A program made the position numbers and the translations under genes. This document shows, in pieces, positions 53,195 to 61,222 of a stretch of 64,000 bases of DNA; position 1 is the stretch's first letter; every line of letters starts with the position of its first letter. The stretch comes from Leeia speluncae (lineage in GTDB: Bacteria; Pseudomonadota; Gammaproteobacteria; Burkholderiales; Leeiaceae): assembly GCF_020564625.1 (NCBI RefSeq), contig NZ_JAJBZT010000011.1, forward strand, positions 58,617 through 122,616, in the 5' to 3' direction. The notes under the pieces were generated by a model. It was given only the letters and a program-made list of their open reading frames with translations, searched no databases and was not told the DNA's origin.

Positions 53195-55399
53195 ATGGAA
53201 ATTAAGGTCAACTTTCTCGATAAGCTTCGCTTAGAAGCGAAGTTCGATGACTTTACGGTAATTGCAGATCAACCAATCCGATACAAAGGAGATGGTTCTG
53301 CCCCCGGACCGTTTGACTATTTCCTAGCCTCCTCTGCCCTATGTGCAGCTTACTTTGTAAAGCTTTACTGCAGCACCCGTAATATCCCGACAGAAAATAT
53401 TCGTTTATCTCAGAATAATATTGTGGATCCTGAAAACCGCTATAAGCAGATTTTCAAGATTCAAGTGGAATTGCCAGAAGATATTTCGGCGAAAGACCGT
53501 GAAGGCATTTTACGTTCGATTGACCGTTGTACCGTTAAAAAAGTGGTACAAACTGGCCCAGAATTTATCATTGAAGAAGTTGAAAACCTGGATGCTGATG
53601 CACAAGCATTGCTGACAATTAACCCAGATGCGCAAACCAGTACCTATATCCCAGGTAAAGATCTTCCGCTAGAAGAAACCATTGCCAATATGTCTGCCTT
53701 TCTGGCCGATTTGGGCATTAAAATTGAAATCGCTTCTTGGCGTAACCTAGTGCCAAACGTCTGGTCTTTACATATTCGCGATGCACATTCACCCATGTGT
53801 TTTACCAATGGTAAAGGTGCAACCAAAGAAAGCGCTTTGGCTTCGGCGTTGGGTGAATACATCGAGCGTCTAAACTGTAATCATTTTTATAATGACCAAT
53901 ATTGGGGTGAGGAAATTGGCCACGCCCCATTTGTGCATTACCCAGAAGAACGCTGGTTTCAGCCTGGCCCGGATGACTCTCTGCCAGAAGGCTTGCTTGA
54001 TGAGCATTGCCTAGCCATCTTTAATCCAGATGATGAACTTCGAGCTTCAAATTTATATGACACCAACTCTGGTAATACAGAGCGCGGTATTTGTGCCCTG
54101 CCATTCGTGCGCCAGTCGGATGGTGAAGTGGTGTATTTCCCCACTAACTTAATTGATAACTTATACCTAAGTAATGGCATGAGTGCGGGCAATACGCTGG
54201 CGGAAGCGCAAGTACAATGCTTGTCAGAAATCTTTGAGCGTGCGGTAAAAAGGGAAATCTTGGAAGGCGAATTGGCCCTTCCAGATGTGCCACAAGAAGT
54301 GCTAGCAAAGTACCCAGGTATTGTGGCGGGTATTCAAGAGTTAGAAAACCAAGGCTTCCCAGTTTTAGTCAAAGATGCATCATTGGGTGGCGATTACCCA
54401 GTCATGTGCGTTACTTTAATGAACCCTCGCACTGGTGGTGTTTTTGCTTCTTTCGGTGCTCACCCAAGCTTTGAAGTGGCACTAGAACGAAGTCTGACCG
54501 AGTTACTACAAGGCCGTAGCTTTGAAGGTTTGAACGACTTACCACGTCCTACTTTTGAAAGTAATGCGGTCACTGAACCGAATAACTTTGTTGAGCATTT
54601 TATTGATTCTAGTGGTGTCGTGTCGTGGCGCTTCTTTAGTTCAAAATCTGATTACGAATTTGTTGAGTGGGATTTCACCAGCGACGCAGAAAATGCCAAT
54701 GAAGAAGAAGCCGCAACCCTATTTGGTATTCTAGAAGAACTGGGTAAAGAAGCCTATATGGCCGTTTACGACCAGCTAGGTGCGACTGCTTGCCGTATAT
54801 TAGTGCCAGATTTTTCAGAGGTTTACGCAGTAGAAGACCTAGTTTGGGATAACACCAACAAAGCACTGCAATTCCGTGAAGATATTCTGAACCTTCATCA
54901 GCTAGATAATGATGCGTTAGCCTCTTTGCTACAACGTCTAGAAGACAGCGAAGAAGATGACTACACCACCATTATTACACTGATTGGTATTGAGTTTGAT
55001 GAAAATACAGTGTGGGGCCAACTCACTATTCTAGAACTAAAGTTATTAATTAACTTGGCACTAGAGCAATATGAAGAAGCGAAAGAGCGTGTAGAAGCTT
55101 TCTTGCAATATAACGACAACACGTTAGACCGAGTGCTGTTCTATCAGGCAATGGATGTTGTGTTAGAAGTCTTGCTAGATGAAGAACTAGAAATTGAAGA
55201 TTACGAACCGAACTTCCGCCGTATGTATGGTGATGAAAAAATCGATGCCGCTATCGGCATGATTGAAGGCGATGTTCGTTTCTATGGTCTAACACCAACT
55301 AGCATGAAGCTAGAGGGACTTGATCGTCACCAACGACTAATTGATAGTTATCAGAAACTACATAAGGCACGTGCTCAAAAAGCGGGCATTACGCTCTAA
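53195..55399 (+). CDS. ycaO: OsmC - YcaO fusion protein
   Basis: 734 aa; ATG 53195 follows TTTTGGAG. Residues ~1-140 are an OsmC domain with both redox cysteines (C50 in SSALCAAYF, C112 in IDRCTVKK). From ~150 it aligns with E. coli YcaO along its whole length (TYIPGKDLPLEETI, CFTNGKGATKESALASALGEYIERL, LYLSNGMSAGNTLAEAQVQCLSEIFERAVKR, FASFGAHPSFEVALERSLTELLQGR), ending in a TPR-like acidic C-terminal part. YcaO proteins activate amide carbonyls with ATP; E. coli YcaO is linked to beta-methylthiolation of ribosomal protein S12. The OsmC fusion suggests sulfur or hydroperoxide chemistry. Confidence 0.93.
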   Translation: MEIKVNFLDKLRLEAKFDDFTVIADQPIRYKGDGSAPGPFDYFLASSALCAAYFVKLYCSTRNIPTENIRLSQNNIVDPENRYKQIFKIQVELPEDISAKDREGILRSIDRCTVKKVVQTGPEFIIEEVENLDADAQALLTINPDAQTSTYIPGKDLPLEETIANMSAFLADLGIKIEIASWRNLVPNVWSLHIRDAHSPMCFTNGKGATKESALASALGEYIERLNCNHFYNDQYWGEEIGHAPFVHYPEERWFQPGPDDSLPEGLLDEHCLAIFNPDDELRASNLYDTNSGNTERGICALPFVRQSDGEVVYFPTNLIDNLYLSNGMSAGNTLAEAQVQCLSEIFERAVKREILEGELALPDVPQEVLAKYPGIVAGIQELENQGFPVLVKDASLGGDYPVMCVTLMNPRTGGVFASFGAHPSFEVALERSLTELLQGRSFEGLNDLPRPTFESNAVTEPNNFVEHFIDSSGVVSWRFFSSKSDYEFVEWDFTSDAENANEEEAATLFGILEELGKEAYMAVYDQLGATACRILVPDFSEVYAVEDLVWDNTNKALQFREDILNLHQLDNDALASLLQRLEDSEEDDYTTIITLIGIEFDENTVWGQLTILELKLLINLALEQYEEAKERVEAFLQYNDNTLDRVLFYQAMDVVLEVLLDEELEIEDYEPNFRRMYGDEKIDAAIGMIEGDVRFYGLTPTSMKLEGLDRHQRLIDSYQKLHKARAQKAGITL

Positions 55400-55762
55400 T
55401 TGCTCATACAAATAGGGATAAGGTAGCGAATCACGCGGCCTTATCCCTGTTCATTCCTCTAGCTCTCACCATCTCTTGCCCTCTCCTTTACCCGCTTAAA
55501 ATTGGTCAATTTGCGACGTTTTAAACAAAATTTGTCGTATTAGGCGTAATTGCTGACGGATTGGCATCCCTCTAAACCCGACAGCCTCCCTACACTCTGC
55601 GACCTTAAAGCATCGCCATTATTTGCCTATTCCGACACGAATGTCTTGCAAATGTAGTTTACCAATCGTGTGAATATAGCTTTTTAATGCCTACTAACTG
55701 TGTCTTCTTCATCAACACAGGCATTAGACGATGCGTAAAAAATAAATATAGAGGAGTGATGA
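55400..55762 (+). other. Control region of the MFS porter gene
   Basis: 363 bp. It holds the hairpin at 55414-55448. Nearer the gene, AATGC (55686-55690) and CTGTGT pair with ACACAG and GCATT (to about 55725) to form a bulged leader stem, and ACACGA/TCGTGT form a wider inverted repeat around 55636-55672. No promoter stands out. Confidence 0.35.
55414..55448 (+). terminator. Hairpin downstream of osmC-ycaO
   Basis: AGGGATAAGG (55414-55423) and CCTTATCCCT (55439-55448), perfect 10-bp stem, 15-nt loop, weak T content after it. Confidence 0.6.
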
Positions 55763-57121
55763 ATGGCCCAATCAGGTAAAGCGGCAAGTGTTTCTGCCCG
55801 CAAAAAAGAAGCAGAAGCCTCTGCTGCTTTCAAACGTCAATTTTTAATCAGAATGATTATCGTGCTTGCAGGTGGCACGTTTCTAGATGGTTATATTCTT
55901 GGTATCGTTGGTCCTGTATCTGCAAAAATGACTGCCGAATTAGGCATTTCTGCTTTTTGGGAGGGATTAATTGCGGCTGGTGCGCTATTTGGGATCTTGT
56001 TGGGCTCTCCGTTAGGCGGTTGGGCGGGCGATAAGTTTGGACGTAAACCACTCTTCATGTTGGACATGGGTTTATTTGTCGTTGCATCGTTAATGCAGTT
56101 CTTTGTTACCTCCCCTGCCCAACTTCTGATTGTTCGATTAATGATGGGGGTGGCCATTGGAGCTGAATATTCGGTAGGTTGGCCATTGTTATCCGAGTTT
56201 TCCCCTTCCCGTATGCGCGGAAGATTAATGGGGCTAACCTTAATCGCTTGGTATGCTGGATTTATGGCTGCATTTGTTGTTGGTTATTTGTTAAACCAAT
56301 ACACCGATTTAGGTTGGAGAACAATCTTAGGTAGCAGCACATTTATTGCTGTCGCCTTATTTATAGGCCGATTTGGTATGCCTGAATCACCGCGTTGGTT
56401 ATGGAGTAAAGGCCGTAAAAAAGAAGCTCGTGAAATCGCTCATCGATATTTAGAAAGCGCGGCAGAAGTAGCGGATATGGAAAAAGAAACTGTCCATGCG
56501 ACTGGTAGTTTCAAAAAGCTCTTTTCACGCCAATATTGGAGAGCAACCGTATTTGTCTCTATGTTTTTCTTCTGTGTTGTTACCCCCTATTTTGCGATTG
56601 CAACGTTTGCTGATAGCGTATTGCAAACATTTGGATTGGGCGGTGGTTTGGCGGGTGGGGTCGGATTATCTGCTGTCGCATTGGCGGGTAGTATCGCTAC
56701 CGTTGTGCTGATCGATAAGATTGGTCGACGCGTACTGACAGTTCCTCCACAATGGATTATTACACTTATTTTGGCTGTACTTGGCTTATGGGCAGATGCA
56801 CCGGGTGCTGTGGTATTGGGATTATTTTTAGCCTTCTCCTTCTTTAATGCAGGCTGCGGTTCACTTACTTGTATTTATCCTGGCGAAGTATTTCCAACCG
56901 AAATTCGCGGCATGGGAACTGGCTTTGCAGCAGCCTTTAGCCGTATTGGTGCCGGTATGGGGACATTCTTAATGCCTTGGGCAATGAGTAATTTAGGCCC
57001 ATCTATCACTATTTTGATAGCTGCCGGCATTGCGGCAGTAGGAGCAGCCATTTCTCAATGGCTTGCGCCAGAAACAAAAGGCAAAAGCCTTAGTGAAACA
57101 GCCTCAGGCTTTTCCCACTAG
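55763..57121 (+). CDS. Major facilitator sugar/polyol porter, probably inositol
   Basis: 452 aa, twelve membrane helices. Sugar-porter signatures: GGWAGDKFGRKPLF (loop 2-3), GVAIGAEYSVGWPLLSEFSP and RMRGRLMGL (helix 4-5), PESPRWLWSKGRKKEA (end of helix 6), IDKIGRRVL (loop 8-9) and PGEVFPTEIRGMGTGFAAAFSR (helix 10-11). ATG 55763 has GAGGAGTG upstream. Position among iol genes suggests myo-inositol/proton symport; other sugars or aromatic acids cannot be excluded. Confidence 0.86.
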   Translation: MAQSGKAASVSARKKEAEASAAFKRQFLIRMIIVLAGGTFLDGYILGIVGPVSAKMTAELGISAFWEGLIAAGALFGILLGSPLGGWAGDKFGRKPLFMLDMGLFVVASLMQFFVTSPAQLLIVRLMMGVAIGAEYSVGWPLLSEFSPSRMRGRLMGLTLIAWYAGFMAAFVVGYLLNQYTDLGWRTILGSSTFIAVALFIGRFGMPESPRWLWSKGRKKEAREIAHRYLESAAEVADMEKETVHATGSFKKLFSRQYWRATVFVSMFFFCVVTPYFAIATFADSVLQTFGLGGGLAGGVGLSAVALAGSIATVVLIDKIGRRVLTVPPQWIITLILAVLGLWADAPGAVVLGLFLAFSFFNAGCGSLTCIYPGEVFPTEIRGMGTGFAAAFSRIGAGMGTFLMPWAMSNLGPSITILIAAGIAAVGAAISQWLAPETKGKSLSETASGFSH

Positions 57122-57135
57122 TGCATTGCTTAAAG

Positions 57136-57171
57136 CAACCTGTCCTTAGGATAAGCACATAGGACAGGTTG
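57136..57171. terminator. Bidirectional terminator between the porter gene and the lrp-like gene
   Basis: CAACCTGTCCT (57136-57146) and AGGACAGGTTG (57161-57171): perfect 11-bp stem, 14-nt loop, followed by GTTTAA, between convergent genes. Confidence 0.72.
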
Positions 57172-57172
57172 T

Positions 57173-57673
57173 TTAACGTACACTCGATAAGTTCATCAAT
57201 GGTAATTTGTTAGTTACCTTTAGTTCTCGCAGCGAAATATTGCTGCGAATACTAAAAACGCCCGGTAATTTTCTTAATACCTTCTCTACAAATTGGCTGT
57301 AATCATCTAAATCTCTGGCGACCACTTGTAACAGAAAATCGGCTTCACCAGTGGTATTGTGGCAAGCCAAGACATTGGGGCACAAGCTGACAATTTGTTC
57401 AAATTGAGCTGTCGCTTCTTCGCCGTGTTCGGTACACACAATCTGAACAAAGGCCATCACACCAAAGCCTAGTTTTCGGCGGTTTAATATCGCCTGATAT
57501 CCCTCAATGACTCCAATCTCTTCTAGCCGTTTCTGCCTGCGCCAACAAGAGGCTTCGCTCATCGTTAATTGCTCTGCAATCTTTGCGTTAGATTGTCGGC
57601 CATCCTGTTGAAGACGATCAATAATTGCAACATCTACCTTATCTATCTCAATCATTTCGAATGAAGCCTTCAT
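57173..57673 (-). CDS. Lrp/AsnC-family transcriptional regulator
   Basis: 166 aa (or 160 from ATG 57655). N-terminal winged helix: DKVDVAIIDRLQQDGRQSNAKIAEQLTMSEASCWRRQKRLEEIGVI. C-terminal RAM/AsnC ligand domain: VMAFVQIVCTEHGEEATAQFEQIVSLCPNVLACHNTTGEADFLLQVVARDLDDYSQF. Binds an amino acid and DNA as an oligomer. Divergent from the alcohol dehydrogenase gene across 115 bp, so it may regulate it. Confidence 0.9.
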   Translation of the reverse strand: MKASFEMIEIDKVDVAIIDRLQQDGRQSNAKIAEQLTMSEASCWRRQKRLEEIGVIEGYQAILNRRKLGFGVMAFVQIVCTEHGEEATAQFEQIVSLCPNVLACHNTTGEADFLLQVVARDLDDYSQFVEKVLRKLPGVFSIRSNISLRELKVTNKLPLMNLSSVR

Positions 57674-57788
57674 TTTTATTAATTAAATGAAAGGTTATTC
57701 CGATTTAACATCATCCACAAGTGAAAATAGACAGGTAATTTCTAGCAAACGCTGCATAATTATTTTATCTTTCAAAGAGGAAACCAAG

Positions 57789-58829
57789 ATGAAAGCCGTC
57801 GTGTATGAATCCTTCAATACTGCCCCACAAATTCAGATCGTCAATGATCCAACACCAGCAGATCACGGCGTGGTGATCGAGGTAAAAGCGACCGGCGTCT
57901 GCAGAAGTGATTGGCATGGTTGGGTCGGTCATGATTCAGATATTCATCTTCCTCATGTACCTGGGCATGAATTTTCCGGTGTGATTTCTGCGGTTGGAAA
58001 GCAAGTAAAAAAATGGAAAATTGGGGATCGGGTGACAGTGCCTTTTGTTGCCGGTTGTGGTCATTGCGCGGAATGTCATTCCGGTAATCAGCAAGTGTGT
58101 GATCATCAATTTCAGCCTGGATTTACCCATTGGGGATCATTTGCTGAGTATGTGGGTATTCATGAGGCAGACTTAAACCTAGTCGCGTTGCCTGAGAGTA
58201 TGGATTTCACCACGGCGGCGAGTTTAGGCTGTCGGTTTGTCACTTCCTTTAGGGCGGTCGTCGATCAAGGTAAAACTAGCGCAGGCCAATGGGTAGCAGT
58301 GCATGGCTGCGGAGGGGTTGGCTTATCCGCCATTATGATTGCCAATGCCTTAGGTGCTAACGTGATTGCGATTGATATTTCTGATGATAAATTGCAATTA
58401 GCCCGTTCACTCGGCTCAGTTGCGACTGTCAATGCTGCTAACGTGCCTAATGTCGTAGAGGCCGTTCAGCAGCTATCTAAAGGTGGCGTCCATGTCTCTC
58501 TAGATGCCTTGGGTCACCCAACAACTTGTTTTAATTCAATCAGCAACTTACGTAAAAGAGGTAAGCACGTTCAAGTGGGGCTTATGTTGGGGGATCATAC
58601 GATGCCGGCGGTGCCAATGAGCAAAGTCATTGCTAATGAATTAGAAATCCTAGGTAGTCATGGGATGCAGGCACATCGATACGACGCAATGTTTGCCATG
58701 ATTCATAGCGGAAAATTACAACCAGAAAAGCTGATTGGCCGGACGATTAACCTGGAAGAATCCATCCCCGTATTAATGAACATGGATAAGTTTGAAGTAC
58801 CCGGTGTAACGGTGATTACAGAGTTTTAA
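57789..58829 (+). CDS. Zinc-dependent alcohol dehydrogenase
   Basis: About 346 aa from ATG 57789 with AGAGGAAACC upstream; the longer frame adds 34 codons that overlap the lrp promoter. MDR fold: catalytic-zinc ligands in [10 protein letters not shown] and [10 protein letters not shown], structural-zinc cysteines in [19 protein letters not shown], Rossmann motif [34 protein letters not shown]. Oxidises a primary or secondary alcohol or polyol with NAD(P). Ended by a strong terminator. Substrate unknown; Lrp control hints at amino-acid-derived alcohols. Confidence 0.9.
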   Translation: MKAVVYESFNTAPQIQIVNDPTPADHGVVIEVKATGVCRSDWHGWVGHDSDIHLPHVPGHEFSGVISAVGKQVKKWKIGDRVTVPFVAGCGHCAECHSGNQQVCDHQFQPGFTHWGSFAEYVGIHEADLNLVALPESMDFTTAASLGCRFVTSFRAVVDQGKTSAGQWVAVHGCGGVGLSAIMIANALGANVIAIDISDDKLQLARSLGSVATVNAANVPNVVEAVQQLSKGGVHVSLDALGHPTTCFNSISNLRKRGKHVQVGLMLGDHTMPAVPMSKVIANELEILGSHGMQAHRYDAMFAMIHSGKLQPEKLIGRTINLEESIPVLMNMDKFEVPGVTVITEF

Positions 58830-58850
58830 TCTAGTAACCAACAACCGATG

Positions 58851-58884
58851 AAATCGCCCGTCGCCTGATAAGGACGGGCGATTT
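58851..58884. terminator. Bidirectional terminator between the alcohol dehydrogenase and isochorismatase genes
   Basis: AAATCGCCCGTC (58851-58862) and GACGGGCGATTT (58873-58884), perfect 12-bp stem, 10-nt loop, between convergent genes. Confidence 0.88.
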
Positions 58885-58887
58885 AGT

Positions 58888-59427
58888 TTAAAAGTGAATG
58901 TCATTGCTAGATTGTAGCTTCACAAATGGACCAGCTAACGTTGCATTATGGTGAGCAATAATTTGCTGGGCCGACAGATCTTGTGTATCCATACAGCTAT
59001 GCGCATCCGCTGCTAAGATTGTTCTGTAGCCTAAGCTAGATGCCATTCGGCAATTAGTATCAATACAATATTGTGTCTTCATTCCAGCGATGACCAATTC
59101 TTCCACGCCCTTCTCTTTTAACCATCGGTTCAACTCTGTACCATGAAAAGCGCTTGGGGAATACTTATCAAAGACTTTATCTGTCTCAGGATGAAGACTT
59201 AATTCACTGATCAACTGCCATGTTTGGCTGCCTTTCGCAATAGGGCTACCTTCTGGTCCTGTATGCCTGACCGCAAAAATACCCGCTTTTGCTTGCCTTG
59301 CTTTAGCAATCAGTGCATTGATATTTTGAAGCAATTGCTCTCGCTGATACGGCTTTTCGGAATGATGATAAAGACCATTTTGCATATCAATGATAAGCAA
59401 AGCTTTTGGGGTATCGACTACTGGCAT
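58888..59427 (-). CDS. Isochorismatase-family cysteine hydrolase
   Basis: 179 aa. Catalytic triad positions are visible: aspartate in ALLIIDMQNGLY, lysine in VFDKYSPSAFHGTEL, cysteine in VIAGMKTQYCIDTNCRMASSLGY. The family hydrolyses C-N bonds (nicotinamide, N-carbamoyl compounds) or isochorismate; with this cysteine, amidase-type chemistry is likelier. ATG 59427 follows CGGAGAAC. Monocistronic. Confidence 0.88.
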   Translation of the reverse strand: MPVVDTPKALLIIDMQNGLYHHSEKPYQREQLLQNINALIAKARQAKAGIFAVRHTGPEGSPIAKGSQTWQLISELSLHPETDKVFDKYSPSAFHGTELNRWLKEKGVEELVIAGMKTQYCIDTNCRMASSLGYRTILAADAHSCMDTQDLSAQQIIAHHNATLAGPFVKLQSSNDIHF

Positions 59428-59512
59428 GATGTTCTCCGTTTCTTGACCAACTTAGAAAGGAGAAATTGGTAGACCCCTTCCATCGCTGGCGGGATCTAAT
59501 GAGGTTTCAATT

Positions 59513-59560
59513 ATGATGAAAACAGTACCTCACACGACCCGCAAATATAGGTCGTGGTAA
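59513..59560 (+). CDS. Putative leader peptide MMKTVPHTTRKYRSW
   Basis: 15 codons from ATG 59513, with GAGG eight bases upstream, a good ribosome-binding site. It ends RKYRSW then TAA. Continuing in frame gives W-W, stop, SFGWLFS, stop, so tryptophan codons cluster at the end. Together with the hairpins and T-run downstream this resembles an amino-acid attenuator. On the opposite strand, 59511-59591 encodes a threonine-rich 26-residue frame (MITTITTTY inside), but without a ribosome site. Confidence 0.35.
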   Translation: MMKTVPHTTRKYRSW

Positions 59561-59622
59561 TGGTGGTAATCATTTGGTTGGCTGTTTTCATGAAAATATC
59601 ATGGCGGATTTACCAAGCCTTG

Positions 59623-59656
59623 TCAACTGGCCGCGTGCGTTTCAAGTTGGTTTTTT
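59623..59656 (+). terminator. Terminator-like element downstream of the leader ORF
   Basis: TCAACT (59623-59628) pairs with AGTTGG (59645-59650), then six T residues (59651-59656). The stem is short and the loop long (16 nt), so it is only a candidate attenuator. Confidence 0.4.
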
Positions 59657-59756
59657 AAACGTTAATAAAAGAAATAAATTTCCTGTATTTTCATCATCTT
59701 ATGAAGTTTTGTTAAGGTATAATCAGAGTATAGAAGACAATTAGAAAAAACTAAAA

Positions 59757-60818
59757 ATGGATTCAAAAAGAAGAAAAAGAGCGCCTCGTCTGCAAGAAAT
59801 TGCTTTAGAAGCTGGCGTGAGTGAAACCACCGTTGACCGTGTGCTCAATGAGCGCGGTAGTGTGTCTAGTGATACGCGCGCGAAGGTGGTTGCTGCAGCC
59901 AAAAAACTAGGCGTCTCTCGAATTTTGCCAGATATTCGTCATGGTTTAATCCGAATTGAAGTGCTGTTGCCAGTGGCCAAATCTCACTTTCTACAGCGTT
60001 TACATCAAAGCCTTCAACGCTATGCACAGATGCTAGATGAAAGAATTATTGTCCAGCGCACTGTTATTCCAGAAGAAAATACAGAAAACTACGTACAGCA
60101 TATTCTCTACCCCAAATTCCGTCGTAATGGACTAATTGTGGTTGCTAGGTTTAACGAGGAAATTAAAAATGCCTTAGCACAAGTGATGAAGCGCGGCGAA
60201 ACTGTTGTCACACTAATGTCTGACTTCCCGGGAATTGAGCAGCATCATTACGCGGGGATTGATAACTACAGCGCAGGGGAAACCGCCGGTTATCTGATTG
60301 GAAAACTGAGTCGCCAACAAGGCGAAGTATTTTTACTCACCAATAACCTGACTTACAAAGCCCACGTAGATCGAACATCTGGCTTTGCTAACATGCTGAA
60401 AAAACAATTTCACCATCTTACGTTTAATGAACAGCCGATGGAGCATTTCGACAATGTCGATAATGTGTATCTTTGCTTGCAGAGACATTTAAAAAGTCAT
60501 CCAAATCCAGAGAATGTAGTCGCTATTTATAATAGCGGCGCAGGTTCTGCAGGTATTGAAGCGGCGATTCGTAAATATCTACCAAATAATGATCTAATTT
60601 GGGTGGCCCACGAAGCCACAGATGAGCATAAAAAGCTAATGGAAGAAGGTTTGCTGAATTTTGTGCTCGATCAAGATCCTGATGGGCAAGCTTCTTCCGC
60701 CCTGCAACATGTCCTACACGCCAATAAAGTGATTGAAACCAAACAGTTGATGAGCCCGATTGATTTCAAACTCTATTGTGCGGCCAACCTTTGGAAAACA
60801 GACTATTTCAATAAATAG
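59757..60818 (+). CDS. LacI-family transcriptional regulator
   Basis: 353 aa. Helix-turn-helix and hinge: RLQEIALEAGVSETTVDRVLNERGSVSSDTRAKVVAAAKKLG. C-terminal periplasmic-binding-like effector domain (IRIEVLLPVAKSHFLQRLHQSLQRYA; HHYAGIDNYSAGETAGYLIGKL; NVVAIYNSGAGSAGIEAAIRKYL; LDQDPDGQASSALQHVL). Likely represses sugar/polyol genes nearby. TTAAACGTTAA at 59655-59665, with a central CG as in many LacI operators, may be an autoregulatory site. Confidence 0.92.
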   Translation: MDSKRRKRAPRLQEIALEAGVSETTVDRVLNERGSVSSDTRAKVVAAAKKLGVSRILPDIRHGLIRIEVLLPVAKSHFLQRLHQSLQRYAQMLDERIIVQRTVIPEENTENYVQHILYPKFRRNGLIVVARFNEEIKNALAQVMKRGETVVTLMSDFPGIEQHHYAGIDNYSAGETAGYLIGKLSRQQGEVFLLTNNLTYKAHVDRTSGFANMLKKQFHHLTFNEQPMEHFDNVDNVYLCLQRHLKSHPNPENVVAIYNSGAGSAGIEAAIRKYLPNNDLIWVAHEATDEHKKLMEEGLLNFVLDQDPDGQASSALQHVLHANKVIETKQLMSPIDFKLYCAANLWKTDYFNK

Positions 60819-60825
60819 TATGGAA

Positions 60826-60855
60826 ACTACAAACAACTGTAACGTTGATTGTAGT
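60826..60855. terminator. Hairpin between the lacI-family gene and the small convergent gene
   Basis: ACTACAA-A-CAAC pairs with GTTG-A-TTGTAGT with one A/A mismatch, loop TGTAAC. It overlaps the last codons of the small minus-strand gene; no T-run. Confidence 0.45.
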
Positions 60856-61210
60856 GATGCCGCAATTTATTCAACACTTGCCTGAATCCATCTATCGAAC
60901 AGGCAAAGTGTTGAGTGAACAGGTATTGATCTAGAAACTGCCCAAAATAGTGCTTTACCTCGATTAATGCTAAAGGAGGTAAAGAGATTCTTGTTGCCTG
61001 CATTAATTGACAGTACTGGGTTTGGCTCACCATATCTTTAAAAAAAACCTGCTTACCTTCGATTATCTTGCCAAGGGCGGCAATATCTAGTTCATCTACA
61101 CATTGCATCAGTAAACAGGTATGGTGGTGAATATTGACGACATATAAAAAGTCTACTTGTTGTTGATCTACTAATTGCACTGAAGAAAAACCTAACCAAA
61201 TACGCTCCAT
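60827..61210 (-). CDS. Small hypothetical protein downstream of a chemoreceptor gene
   Basis: 127 aa, not recognised. MERIWLGFSSVQLVDQQQVDFLYVVNIHHHTCLLMQCVDELDIAALGKIIEGKQVFF reads like a compact alpha/beta regulatory domain, with several cysteines and an HHHTC cluster. Starts 13 nt after the chemoreceptor stop in the same direction, so it is probably cotranscribed and may serve the receptor. Ribosome site is weak. Confidence 0.6.
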   Translation of the reverse strand: MERIWLGFSSVQLVDQQQVDFLYVVNIHHHTCLLMQCVDELDIAALGKIIEGKQVFFKDMVSQTQYCQLMQATRISLPPLALIEVKHYFGQFLDQYLFTQHFACSIDGFRQVLNKLRHHYNQRYSCL

Positions 61211-61222
61211 CTATGTAAGCAC

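Larger units (their letters stand above)
59428..59756 (+). other. Control region between the isochorismatase and lacI-family genes
   Basis: 329 bp. It holds a putative leader ORF, a 10-bp inverted repeat (ATGAAAACAG 59516-59525 / CTGTTTTCAT 59582-59591), an inner CACGACC/GGTCGTG hairpin (59533-59556), a terminator-like element (59623-59656), the near-palindrome TTAAACGTTAA (59655-59665) and a TATAAT -10 (59718-59723) for the lacI-family gene. Confidence 0.45.

Noticed and set aside
59511..59591. Threonine-rich minus-strand ORF as a thrL-like leader of the isochorismatase gene
   Set aside because: No ribosome-binding site, poor terminator, and the Thr/Ile run is the complement of the better-supported + strand frame; kept only as a note.
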